From assembly GCF_003946335.1 (NCBI RefSeq), contig NZ_RHNX01000018.1:1-58654 (forward strand): a DNA stretch of 58,654 nt. The letters are read 5' to 3'. Origin of the DNA: Levilactobacillus fujinensis (GTDB lineage Bacteria > Bacillota > Bacilli > Lactobacillales > Lactobacillaceae). The notes beneath the pieces are model-generated. The model worked only from the letters and a program-made list of their open reading frames with translations, was not told where the DNA came from and did no database searches. Of this stretch, positions 8,785-17,626 are shown piece after piece (within the stretch, counting starts at the first letter, position 1; every line of letters starts with the position of its first letter). A program made the position numbers and the translations under genes.

Positions 8785-10161
8785 TCAATCTTCAGCTAAT
8801 TCGCCACGTTTTTCGGCTAAGGTCGCACGGATACCAGTTTCTTGTTTTTCGTAACGTGCATAGAAGAACATGATTGCTGCACCGATAACAAAGAAGATAG
8901 CAGGTAAGAAGCTGATACAGAACTTGATAGCGCCCAATGAAGCCGCCGTCTGTGCAGCACCGGCCTTGTAACCGGCATTGGCCATAATCATTGATGGTGC
9001 CCAGCCACCCAGGCCAGATCCCATCTTGATGGCAAATGAACTCCCAATGGCAGTTAAGAAACCACTGGCCCGGATACCGTTCTTCCATTCCCCGTAATCA
9101 ACCGTGTCGGATAACATGGCAAATGGCATAGAAACGGAAATCCCAGTCCCAACGGAAGCAATACTCCAGGCGATTCCTAAAGCAATTAAGGACTTGCCCG
9201 TAAAGAAGATCATGATTTGACCAACGGCAGCTAAGCACAGTCCGAACATCAAAACGTGTGTCTTACTAAATTTCTTGACCATGAATGGAATCAAGACCAT
9301 CCCGACCATTTGGAACATAACTAAGGCGTTCAGTACGGACGCAAAGCCTTTGACCCCTAAGTTGTACTGCGTGTAGTAAACCAAAACGGAAGTCCGCGAA
9401 GAGTTCCCTAACCAGTAGAAGATAAAGGCAACAACCAAGATGAACCAAGGCCAGTTACTCTTAGCGGCCCGGATACTATCCATGATTGGAATGGACTTTT
9501 GCGTTGCGGTGTTGACTTCACGCGTATCGAAGAAGGCAAACATTAACAGGGCAAAACCAGCAACGGCTAAGACGATAGCCGTGTTCCGCCACCCAGCAAC
9601 ATCGCTACCGCCGCCAAAGAAGGCAACGAAGCTCAACGTGAAGGTTGCGGTGATCAAGAACCCAATGTTCCCACCGATCATCCGAACACTGTTTAATTTG
9701 ATTCGCTCGTCAGAATCGTTACTCAAGTTTGGCAGGATTGAACTAATTGGCGTCCCAACCCCGGTGTAGGAAATCCCGAAGAGTAGGTAAGTAATCATGG
9801 CCCACCAGAACTTCCCGGTCGCGCTCAAGTTAGGACTTAAGAACATCAGAATGAAGAAGATGGCAAATGGGAACGCCATCCATAAGAAGTACGGTCGGCT
9901 CTGGCCCCACCGGGTGTGCGTGTGGTCAATAATGAAGCCCCAAACTGGCGCATCGAAGGCATCTAAGATCCGGGCTGCCAGTAAAACGGTCCCAGCAGCG
10001 GCAACGGATAATCCGAACACATCCGTATAGTAGTAAAGGATGAAGGTCGTGACCGTCGTGTAGAGCAAGTTCCCCGCGGCATCGGTACTAGCAAACGCTA
10101 ACATTCTATGGAACGGCACTTTAGCATCTGATTTAACAGCAGTTGCGACTTGACTTTTCAC
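8785..10161 (-). CDS. GPH-family sugar:cation symporter
   Basis: A 458-aa membrane carrier of the glycoside-pentoside-hexuronide family (MFS fold, 12 membrane segments expected). The N-terminal signature AGNLLYTTVTTFILYYYTDV, the DAPVWGFIIDHTHTRWGQSRPYFLW loop split around residues 70-95, and VDYGEWKNGIRASGF near residue 355 are typical. It starts with GTG, with GGAGG eight bases before. It probably imports an arabinoside or arabino-oligosaccharide together with a cation. A perfect cre box lies upstream, so glucose repression by CcpA is likely. Substrate is inferred from the neighbours. Confidence 0.9.
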   Translation of the reverse strand: MKSQVATAVKSDAKVPFHRMLAFASTDAAGNLLYTTVTTFILYYYTDVFGLSVAAAGTVLLAARILDAFDAPVWGFIIDHTHTRWGQSRPYFLWMAFPFAIFFILMFLSPNLSATGKFWWAMITYLLFGISYTGVGTPISSILPNLSNDSDERIKLNSVRMIGGNIGFLITATFTLSFVAFFGGGSDVAGWRNTAIVLAVAGFALLMFAFFDTREVNTATQKSIPIMDSIRAAKSNWPWFILVVAFIFYWLGNSSRTSVLVYYTQYNLGVKGFASVLNALVMFQMVGMVLIPFMVKKFSKTHVLMFGLCLAAVGQIMIFFTGKSLIALGIAWSIASVGTGISVSMPFAMLSDTVDYGEWKNGIRASGFLTAIGSSFAIKMGSGLGGWAPSMIMANAGYKAGAAQTAASLGAIKFCISFLPAIFFVIGAAIMFFYARYEKQETGIRATLAEKRGELAED

Positions 10162-10228
10162 AATAAGTTCCTCCTTGAAGTGAATTTATAAAAACGAGTC
10201 GTTAATCACTCCTGGTGTGTTGTCTAGC

Positions 10229-10242
10229 TGTAAACGATTACA
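10229..10242. promoter_or_regulatory. cre box (CcpA site) upstream of the symporter
   Basis: TGTAAACGATTACA fits the cre consensus TGWAANCGNTNWCA at every position. It lies about 70 bp upstream of the symporter start. Confidence 0.75.
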
Positions 10243-10377
10243 AAATAATACAAATTACTAACAGCTATGACCTGAGTGCTTTAATGGTCGTCTTTATTTA
10301 CTACCAATTTAAAACAAAAACACGGTATTGCCAATTCGATAGACAACACCGTGTTTATAATTTTTAACACACTGAAC

Positions 10378-11346
10378 TTATTTCACAGTGTTTTCATTTT
10401 CCTCGCGATCTAGTAAAGCACTAATATCTTGTGGGATGGGAATACTAGGATCAATCGCCGGATTATTCAGGTGGGTGTTGCCATAACTGTTCCGATACTG
10501 GCCCGCCGTCATGTTCACTTTCTTCTTGAAAAGCTTCATAAAGTTCTTATCGTCATGAAAATAAGCAGCGGTCGCCACCTGATTGATAGGCAAATTAGTC
10601 CGGACTAATAATAGCTTGGCAACTTCAATTTTTATATCTACTAAGTAGCTGCGGAGATTCTTCCCCTGTTCCCGTTTGAATAGTTTAGTCAAATAATCCG
10701 GGCTCATGTCAAAGTGGTTCGCAATCACGGCCACCGTTAGATTGCTTGAGAGGTTAGCGCGGATCCACTCGACGACGCGGGTGGTCTTGGCATCGGTACC
10801 ACCCGCCGTGGCCACTAGGTTTTGCAAGTAGGCATCCCCTACCGAGATCAAGGCCAGCTGCGTCATCAGGTGGTTGCCATAGTCCGTATAATGATAGCGA
10901 TTCGTGTAGTCCAGAACTTGATTGAACATCAAGATGAGCTCCTGCGGATTAGTCACTGGAAAGTGGCGTGGCAGATTGACCAGACACTTCAGATCATGCG
11001 CCGGTTCATGGGCAGCCTGCTGTTGCGTCATTACCTGTAACTGCTGATGGGAAAAGTCGACCCAGTCCCACCCCGCAAAGAAGTGTAACCAAAAGAAGTC
11101 GACGGGTCCCGTGGTGTCCTTAGTCCCCGCAATACGGGTATCGGGTGGCAATACCCAGCAATCGTTAGCCCGAATCCGACACGGTTGGCCATTGATCGTA
11201 ACGTCGAAATGACCTTTCAGGCAAAAAATGATTTCAAAATCGTGCTCGTGATACATGTCCTTATGTCGCCAACCCGCGTCAGCACTGAACTCACCGGCCT
11301 TATAAAACCAGAGTGGTTGCGACAACGTTAACTGCATTAATTTCAT
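10378..11346 (-). CDS. AraC-family transcriptional regulator
   Basis: A 322-aa regulator. The N-terminal cupin half contains HEHDFEIIFCLKGHFDVTI and the C-terminal double helix-turn-helix includes VIANHFDMSPDYLTKLFKREQ and VATAAYFHDDKNFMKLFKKKV. I chose the ATG at 11346 because GAGGTGA lies six bases before it; the frame is open further upstream, but that part is not typical of the family. It lies upstream of the symporter on the same strand and divergent from the GH127 gene, so it is the likely regulator of both. Confidence 0.88.
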   Translation of the reverse strand: MKLMQLTLSQPLWFYKAGEFSADAGWRHKDMYHEHDFEIIFCLKGHFDVTINGQPCRIRANDCWVLPPDTRIAGTKDTTGPVDFFWLHFFAGWDWVDFSHQQLQVMTQQQAAHEPAHDLKCLVNLPRHFPVTNPQELILMFNQVLDYTNRYHYTDYGNHLMTQLALISVGDAYLQNLVATAGGTDAKTTRVVEWIRANLSSNLTVAVIANHFDMSPDYLTKLFKREQGKNLRSYLVDIKIEVAKLLLVRTNLPINQVATAAYFHDDKNFMKLFKKKVNMTAGQYRNSYGNTHLNNPAIDPSIPIPQDISALLDREENENTVK

Positions 11347-11719
11347 CGTCTCACCTCGTGTGCGGAAATTGCCACTTTTTTCACAGGTCAGTGGCTTTTT
11401 TTCGAATTGGTACCGTTTACAATAATAGTTGTTCAGACAAATCATTATATTTTGAAAAGTGAGGTTTTGTAAACCACCCCATGCGGTTACAGCGTGAGCC
11501 CCTGACAACCACAACCGTTCTGCTCTTATTATATCATAGGTGGTTAGGTTCCTTACCCTTTTGCTGGGTGTTCCTTAAGTGGCGTTAGCTTTCTCGGCCA
11601 AAGAAGGCTAGCACTTCGCCGCGATGTCATTACATACTAGTTAGTTTCCGACACCACGACGAGCACCCGCCCGCCACGTTTCAATTTATAATTGCGACCA
11701 CACGAAAGGAGATCTTATT

Positions 11720-13690
11720 TTGACTGAATCAACATTAACGACTGCCACCCCCAAGGTGACCATCACGTCTGATTTCTGGAACAAGTACCGCCAGCTCATC
11801 GTGAAGGAAGTCCTACCCTATCAGTGGGCCGTCATGAATGACGAAGCCGACATCAACATCACCGACGAAAAGGGGGGTGCCAACCCGGACTCCAAAAACA
11901 GTCACGCCGTTGCTAACCTCAAAATCGCCGCTGGTCAGATGAAAGGCCACCACTTTGGCTTTCCCTTCCAAGACACCGACGTCTACAAATGGTTGGAAGC
12001 CGCAGCCTACTCCTTTAGTTACCAAGCCAATCCGGATTTGAAGACGGTCACGGATAACCTGATCGACTTGATTGCCGATGCGCAAGAAGACGACGGCTAC
12101 CTCTCGACCTTCTTCCAGATTGACGCGCCAGAGCGAAAATTTAAGCGGTTGCAACAAAGCCACGAACTCTACACCATGGGACACTACATTGAAGCCGGCG
12201 TGGCGTACCATCAAGCGACTGGCAGCGAAAAGGCCCTGACGATTGCGATTAAGATGGCCGACTGTATCGACGCTAACTTTGGCCCCCAAGATGGCAAACT
12301 TCACGCCGCAGATGGTCATCCTGAAATCGAACTGGCCCTCTCCAAACTCTTTGAGGCCACCCACGAACAACGCTATCTCGACTTAGCTCACTACTTCCTG
12401 GTCAATCGAGGGGTCGATCCTGACTTCTACGACCGTCAGCTGGCAGCCGATGGCTTCGATAACGACATCATCCCCGGAATGCATGGCGTGACTCACAGCT
12501 ACTACCAAGTTGACCAACCCTTGCTGACGCAAAAAGACGCTAAGGGCCATGCTGTGCGGGTCGTTTACCTTTGCACGGGAATGGCGCATGTGGCCCGGCT
12601 GACCGGTGACAAGGACTTACAAGCTGCCTGTGACCGTCTGTGGGACAGCATCGTTCACCGCCGGATGTACGTCACTGGTGGGATTGGCTCGACTAACATT
12701 GGTGAAGCCTTTACCTACGACTATGATCTGCCAAACGAAACGATGTACGCCGAAACCTGTGCCTCAGTTGGACTGACTTTCTTTGCCAAGCAGATGCTGC
12801 AAAACGAAGCCAAGGGTGAATTTGGCGATATTATCGAAAAGGAATTGTTTAACGGTGCCTTGAGTGGTATCTCTTTGGATGGGAAACACTTCTTCTACGT
12901 GAACCCCCTCACGGCCGACCCGAAGTTCCAACAGAACCCTTCTAAAGCACACATCATGAGTCGTCGCCAAGACTGGTTTGGCTGTGCCTGCTGCCCAAGT
13001 AACATTGCGCGGTTAGTCTCATCCATCGACCAATACGTTTACACGGTAACTGATGACGCCATTCTGTCCCATCAATTCATCGCCAACCAGGCTGAATTCG
13101 ACCAAGGACTGGTCATCGATCAAACCAGTAACTTCCCGTGGGACAACCACATCCATTATGCGGTCAAGAACCCGAACGGTGTCCAAACGAAACTGGGCAT
13201 TCGAATTCCAGGATGGTCACGGGCTAACTTTACGCTGGTCGTAGACGGCGCCGAACAGACCCGTCCCGTTCAAAATGGCTTCATTTACCTCGACATTACT
13301 GGTGACCTGACCGTTGAGTTGACCTTGGACTTCAGTATTCGTGAGCTTCAAGCCAACCCAGCCGTAGCGAGTGATGCTGGTCAGGTTGCCATCCAACGTG
13401 GACCCATGGTCTACTGTGCAGAACAAGCCGATAACTCGGCCGACCTCTGGAACTACCGGGTGGCCGCTGACGCCGATCTATCCTACCACTTCGACGCCGA
13501 CTTGCTGAACGGTGTGGGTGAGATCACCGCTAAGGCCGCCGTACGGAAAACTTCCGCAACGACCGACCTGTACGCCGACTACCAGCCAACGACTTGGCAA
13601 CCAACCGACCTGACACTGGTTCCCTACTATGCTTGGGCCAACCGTGCGGACGGTCAGATGCGCGTCTGGTTGAATAAGGAAAACGCCTAA
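11720..13690 (+). CDS. GH127 beta-L-arabinofuranosidase
   Basis: A 656-aa intracellular enzyme releasing L-arabinofuranose from beta-linked arabino-oligosaccharides. All catalytic and zinc-binding residues known from Bifidobacterium HypBA1 can be placed with a constant offset of seven: Glu329 (acid/base, IGEAF), Glu345 and Cys347 (AETC), Cys424 and Cys425 (ACCPS). The latter supply the cysteine nucleophile and zinc ligands. No signal peptide is present. It starts at TTG with AAAGGAG eight bases before. It heads a group with a small membrane protein and a GPH symporter. Confidence 0.93.
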   Translation: MTESTLTTATPKVTITSDFWNKYRQLIVKEVLPYQWAVMNDEADINITDEKGGANPDSKNSHAVANLKIAAGQMKGHHFGFPFQDTDVYKWLEAAAYSFSYQANPDLKTVTDNLIDLIADAQEDDGYLSTFFQIDAPERKFKRLQQSHELYTMGHYIEAGVAYHQATGSEKALTIAIKMADCIDANFGPQDGKLHAADGHPEIELALSKLFEATHEQRYLDLAHYFLVNRGVDPDFYDRQLAADGFDNDIIPGMHGVTHSYYQVDQPLLTQKDAKGHAVRVVYLCTGMAHVARLTGDKDLQAACDRLWDSIVHRRMYVTGGIGSTNIGEAFTYDYDLPNETMYAETCASVGLTFFAKQMLQNEAKGEFGDIIEKELFNGALSGISLDGKHFFYVNPLTADPKFQQNPSKAHIMSRRQDWFGCACCPSNIARLVSSIDQYVYTVTDDAILSHQFIANQAEFDQGLVIDQTSNFPWDNHIHYAVKNPNGVQTKLGIRIPGWSRANFTLVVDGAEQTRPVQNGFIYLDITGDLTVELTLDFSIRELQANPAVASDAGQVAIQRGPMVYCAEQADNSADLWNYRVAADADLSYHFDADLLNGVGEITAKAAVRKTSATTDLYADYQPTTWQPTDLTLVPYYAWANRADGQMRVWLNKENA

Positions 13691-13838
13691 CCGTAATCAG
13701 TAAGCCTGATTAACGACCTCCACTACCTGTAGGGTCGTGAAGGTACATAACTACTACCCTAACAAAATCAATTTCAAGTCCAATCTGTTGCCCATCTCTC
13801 GTGGGTGTTCAGCACATAAGTTAATGGAGGCGAGAACG

Positions 13839-14033
13839 TTGAAGTTTATGACTAAAATGTTTGCGGGTCAATCCTTGATCTCGTGGATTCTACAATTAAT
13901 TTTAATCTATCTGGCTTGGCAAGTCGCCGACCACCACATCGAAAACAACCTGTGGACCATTGCCGGCGCGGGCGTCATTCTTCTGTTGACCTACATGAGT
14001 CTGTCCCACGACAGTAAGCAACGGAATAAGTAA
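13839..14033 (+). CDS. Small membrane protein, 64 aa
   Basis: Reads from a TTG codon with GGAGG eight bases upstream; the frame is open further upstream but without a comparable binding site. Two hydrophobic stretches are visible (LISWILQLILIYLAW and WTIAGAGVILLLTYM), with charged residues between and at the C-terminus (SHDSKQRNK). Family not recognised. It sits between the GH127 enzyme and the GPH symporter, probably in one transcript, and could be an accessory transporter subunit; that is a guess. Confidence 0.65.
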   Translation: MKFMTKMFAGQSLISWILQLILIYLAWQVADHHIENNLWTIAGAGVILLLTYMSLSHDSKQRNK

Positions 14034-14058
14034 CTTAGTGGGCCTGGTCCGTACTCCG

Positions 14059-14098
14059 GCTGCCAGGGATTCCGACTGCTGGGACCATATCTGGCAGC
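14059..14098 (+). terminator. Hairpin after the small membrane protein
   Basis: GCTGCCAG pairs with CTGGCAGC across a 24-base loop. There is no U-run, so termination would be weak; it may instead be a processing or attenuating structure. It also shares a CAGATATGG-like core (reverse strand) with the dispersed repeat at 8672. Confidence 0.35.
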
Positions 14099-14208
14099 TA
14101 GTAAAGTGCATGACCGACCCTAGTACCCAATCTTAGGTACACCAAGTAGAACAAAGATTCAGCTTTAAAATCATAAAAAGAAACACTATAGAAAGCGAGG
14201 AGTTTGTT

Positions 14209-15624
14209 ATGAGTTCTAATGGACAACAATCGGACCATAACGTTGCGGCAGCGCAAGCGCTACTAAAGAATGACCGGCTACCCTTTCACCGGAAAGTGAC
14301 TTATGGATTTACGGATATGGCGGGGAACTTACTCTACTGTATCGTCGGTTCTTACATGCTGTACTTCTTCACCAACGTCTTCGGCTTGGGTGTGGGGACT
14401 GCGGGTTCCCTGCTCTTGCTGGGACGGGTCATCGATGCCATTGGTGCCCCAGTCATGGGGGTCTTAGTCGACCATACCCACAGTAAATACGGGAAGAGTC
14501 GACCTTGGTTCCTGTGGATGGCCCTACCATTTTCCATCTTTATCTGGTTACTGTTCACCACGCCAGCATTGAGTGGAACGGCCAAAATTGTCTACGCCGG
14601 CGGGATGTACATCTTGGCCGAATTGGCATACACGGCAATGTCCACGCCAATCACGTCCGTTTTACCTAACTTAACGTCTAACTCCGACGACCGGATGTCA
14701 GCCAACTCGATTCGGCTGGTCTTAGGGAACGTCGGGAACTTCTTCGCCGTAACCTTCATCATGCCATTGGCAAGTGCTGTGGGCAAAGGCAACGATCAAC
14801 GTGGCTGGTCCATCGCCGTTGGTATCTACGCCGTTATCGCCTTCATTCTGTTAATGATCGGGTTCTTGGACATGCGCGAAAAGAACATCGAAAACGACGA
14901 GATCATCACGATCAAGGAAAGCTTCAAGGCGACTAAAGGGAACTGGCCATGGATGCTAATCGTGGCAGCTAACCTGATCTACTGGACGGCTTACTCCGCT
15001 AGAAATGCTGCCTTACCTTACTATTTCCAATACAATCTAGACAACAAGGCTTTAATTTCATTCTTCAACGGTTTTTCTATCATTCAAATCATCGGGATGG
15101 CCTCCGTGCCGTTCTTCGTAAAGTTCATGCATAAATGGGGCACGACCGTCTTTATGCTCGCACTGACCATGGTTGGCCAAGTGTGGATGGGCTTAGCTGG
15201 TGGTAACGTTACTTCAGCCTTGATTGGCTGGTGTCTCGCATGTATCGGTTCTGGGTCTGCCTGCACCATGTTCTTCGCCATGGTTGGGGACACCGTCGAC
15301 TTTGGGGAATGGAAGAGTGGTATCCGGGCCAACGGGTTACTGACCGCGATGGGGGCGTCCTTTTGTATTCAAATGGGCGCTGGACTTGGCTCATTTATCG
15401 CCGCTAAAATCATGGCGGCCTTCGGCTTCACCGCTGCCAAGGCAACGCAATCAGCTGGAAGCTTAAGTTCTATCAGCTTCACCTTCATCTGGATTCCTGT
15501 TATTATTTACGCAATCAGTCTGATCATCATGATCTTCTACCGCAAGTGGGAAAACCATGAACCAATCGTTACCGAAGACTTGGCTGAACGTCATGCCCAA
15601 GCCAAGGAAAGTGCGACCGACTAG
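14209..15624 (+). CDS. GPH-family sugar:cation symporter
   Basis: A 471-aa paralogue of the symporter at 8785-10161, with the same layout: MAGNLLYCIVGSYMLYFF near residue 35, DHTHSKYGKSRPWFLWMALP near residue 90 and VGDTVDFGEWKSGIRANG near residue 365. Twelve membrane segments are expected. GAGGAG lies eight bases before the ATG. It follows the GH127 gene and is the likely importer of its beta-arabinofuranoside substrate. A strong terminator follows. Confidence 0.9.
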   Translation: MSSNGQQSDHNVAAAQALLKNDRLPFHRKVTYGFTDMAGNLLYCIVGSYMLYFFTNVFGLGVGTAGSLLLLGRVIDAIGAPVMGVLVDHTHSKYGKSRPWFLWMALPFSIFIWLLFTTPALSGTAKIVYAGGMYILAELAYTAMSTPITSVLPNLTSNSDDRMSANSIRLVLGNVGNFFAVTFIMPLASAVGKGNDQRGWSIAVGIYAVIAFILLMIGFLDMREKNIENDEIITIKESFKATKGNWPWMLIVAANLIYWTAYSARNAALPYYFQYNLDNKALISFFNGFSIIQIIGMASVPFFVKFMHKWGTTVFMLALTMVGQVWMGLAGGNVTSALIGWCLACIGSGSACTMFFAMVGDTVDFGEWKSGIRANGLLTAMGASFCIQMGAGLGSFIAAKIMAAFGFTAAKATQSAGSLSSISFTFIWIPVIIYAISLIIMIFYRKWENHEPIVTEDLAERHAQAKESATD

Positions 15625-15660
15625 GTGGTTTAACTTGTAACGTATAGCATTTGTAAATTC

Positions 15661-15706
15661 AAACAGGATCGGGATTAGCTAACTTCTGCTAATCCCGGTC
15701 CTGTTT
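15661..15706 (+). terminator. Terminator of the GH127-symporter group
   Basis: 19-base arms, from AAACAGGA to GGATTAGC and back from GCTAATCC to CCTGTTT, pair with one mismatch around an eight-base loop. The transcript ends in UUU. Confidence 0.85.
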
Positions 15707-16054
15707 CGTTTCTACATAGGGAAGCCGTTTTCTAACCAGGCCACTTGTCGCGATACTAGTAGCCTGGTCAAACCAGGTTTCCACTCAATTTGGTTACCTA
15801 TTTCGGCCATAGTCACCACACGCTACTGTCACCTATGGGCTAGCCGCTGCATTGTACCCGGGTACATCGGGGGACGACCCGAACTTAACGGCTTTGAGGC
15901 GAGCTGGAAGTCCGTCCTTTGGTTGACGACGTTCCCCACACAGCCAGTGGGATCTCTGGCAATCTGAATATGGTTATTTCAACTAATTTAGCAATGACAA
16001 TCCCCACTGCCGCAAGAGTAAGGTGAATATTTTGGCTTTCTTTAGCTATCATCT
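15707..16054. other. Intergenic stretch with dispersed repeat
   Basis: No supported gene. It contains an ACCAGGC/GCCTGGT hairpin (15735-15768) and, at 15889-15958, a diverged copy of the repeat at 8543-8607. Confidence 0.45.
15889..15958. repeat. Dispersed intergenic repeat, copy A2
   Basis: Diverged copy of 8543-8607 with the shared CCGTCC(C/T)TTGG core. Both lie between genes. Confidence 0.45.
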
Positions 16055-16102
16055 AAAAAAGCATCGTTGTCTTGGAAAGTAAGTCTTCCCGAACATCGAT
16101 GC
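16055..16102 (-). terminator. Terminator of the first araR
   Basis: On the minus strand GCATCG pairs with CGATGC around an imperfect inner stem and is followed by six U residues. It lies 75 bp past the araR stop. Confidence 0.65.
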
Positions 16103-16176
16103 CAGCAGTAAATTTTCATTTAAGTTAACACACAAGGCCTGCTCTGATCACTGCAATTGGCTATTCCTTGGTAACC

Positions 16177-17256
16177 CTATTTTTTCAACTGAATTGCCGA
16201 ATTACGTTCCACGATAGACGTTTGGTACGTAATGGGTTGAATGCTCTCGTGATTGAGCATCTTGATCAACAGGTTAGCGGCATCCGCACCCATGCGTTCC
16301 TTCTCGTGATTCAACGTGGTCAGGCTAGGCGTAAAGTATTCGCCCATTTTATAGTTATCGAAACCAACCACCGAGATGTCTTCTGGGACGCGTAAGTTTT
16401 GTGACTTCAGGAAGTCGATGACTTCGATAGCCAATTGGTCATTGTAACAAGCAATCGCAGTTGGCGCATCGGTCTGCTTGAGATAATTGGCGATTCGTTC
16501 AAATAATTTGCTAGACTCTTCGCCGGACTGATACATGATGATATTGCTCATGTAGGACAATTCTGGCCGTTGCTGGTAAGCGCGGACAAAGCCATTCATC
16601 CGGTCAACACCTTGGATATCGTCGACCTGAAAGATTCCCAGAATACTCTGATGGCCCAAACCGAAGAGGTAATCCACCATTTCCTGTTCGGCGGTCAGAT
16701 CGTTCGTATCAACGTACGGAAAATCTAGGGATGGGTAGTGGGCGTTGATGAACAACGTTGGCAGCTCATCGTCCTTGATTTCTTGATAGAGGTCCTGATT
16801 GGGGTTAGGCAACGCACTCTGCGTGGGTTCAACGATTAGCCCAGCGACCTTGCTGTCTAACATGCTGATCAGGCTCTTACGCTCCTTCTCATGGTTGTTA
16901 TGTGTGTTGCTTAAAAGAATGGAGTAGCCGGCCTGGGAAAGCACTTGGTCGATTCCAGAAATAATGTTGGGAAAAATGTAGTCCGCAATGTGGGTCGTGA
17001 TGACCCCAATCAGCTTAGTATCGGCCGGCGTCGACCAATCCTTGTGCCAATCCTGAACGAACATCCCCCCACCCTGAATCCGGTAGATAAAGTGATCACT
17101 CTCAAGATCCCCCACCGCACGGCGCACCGTGTAGCGACTGACAGAATACTGTTTCATGAGTTCTGATTCCGTTGGTAATTTTTCATTGACCTGGTACTTA
17201 CCAGATATGATATCTTCTTTTAAGCCATCTTTGACTTTTTGATATTTATTTTCCAT
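16177..17256 (-). CDS. araR: Arabinose repressor AraR, copy 1
   Basis: A 359-aa chimera typical of AraR: an N-terminal GntR-type winged helix-turn-helix (residues 1-70, ESELMKQYSVSRYTVRRAV) joined to a LacI-type sugar-binding domain (residues 80-359, IGVITTHIADYIFPNI and ISVVGFDNYKMGEY). L-arabinose should release it from DNA. The ATG at 17256 has GAGG six bases before. A near-cre box lies upstream. It is roughly four-fifths identical by eye to the second copy at 17627-18697, but more GC-rich in third codon positions. Confidence 0.93.
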   Translation of the reverse strand: MENKYQKVKDGLKEDIISGKYQVNEKLPTESELMKQYSVSRYTVRRAVGDLESDHFIYRIQGGGMFVQDWHKDWSTPADTKLIGVITTHIADYIFPNIISGIDQVLSQAGYSILLSNTHNNHEKERKSLISMLDSKVAGLIVEPTQSALPNPNQDLYQEIKDDELPTLFINAHYPSLDFPYVDTNDLTAEQEMVDYLFGLGHQSILGIFQVDDIQGVDRMNGFVRAYQQRPELSYMSNIIMYQSGEESSKLFERIANYLKQTDAPTAIACYNDQLAIEVIDFLKSQNLRVPEDISVVGFDNYKMGEYFTPSLTTLNHEKERMGADAANLLIKMLNHESIQPITYQTSIVERNSAIQLKK

Positions 17257-17292
17257 ATTGCACCTCACCGATGACCTAATTCTACCGGTTTT

Positions 17293-17306
17293 TGAGAACG
17301 TTTACA
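17293..17306. promoter_or_regulatory. cre-like box upstream of araR copy 1
   Basis: TGAGAACGTTTACA differs from the cre consensus at one position and lies about 40 bp before the araR start. Confidence 0.5.
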
Positions 17307-17563
17307 AATAAATTCTGAAAATAACTGAATTTATTATATAATTTATTCTTATTTAGGTTCGTTCAATTAAATAAGTAACCTTTTCATGCAGGTTGCCGAC
17401 CAGATAACTTTCTTAAAAGTTGGCTCGTCTTCCATTTAGACATGATTGTCTTTTCAATTTATCGTATAAACTAGTTTCTACTGAAATACAGCAATTACCG
17501 CCTCATCTCAGTCGAAAACACGTGACATTTACCTTGAATCCGATTAACTCCCCCACTATTTAA
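17307..17563. other. Intergenic stretch between the two araR genes
   Basis: AT-rich, no supported gene; it should contain the promoter of araR copy 1. No mobile element is seen between the two paralogues. Confidence 0.4.
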
Positions 17564-17615
17564 CAAAAAGGAGTGGTCAACCAGAGCTTAAACAATCAGT
17601 CTTAGTTTACCACTC
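17564..17615 (-). terminator. Terminator of the second araR
   Basis: On the minus strand GAGTGGT and ACCACTC pair, with partial AAC/GTT extension, and are followed by CTTTTTG. It lies directly after the stop at 17627. Confidence 0.65.
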
Positions 17616-17626
17616 ACTATTATGTA

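Noticed and set aside
11347-11514. N-terminal extension of the second AraC regulator
   Set aside because: Extension is not cupin-like and contains the GAGGTGA ribosome binding site of the start at 11346.
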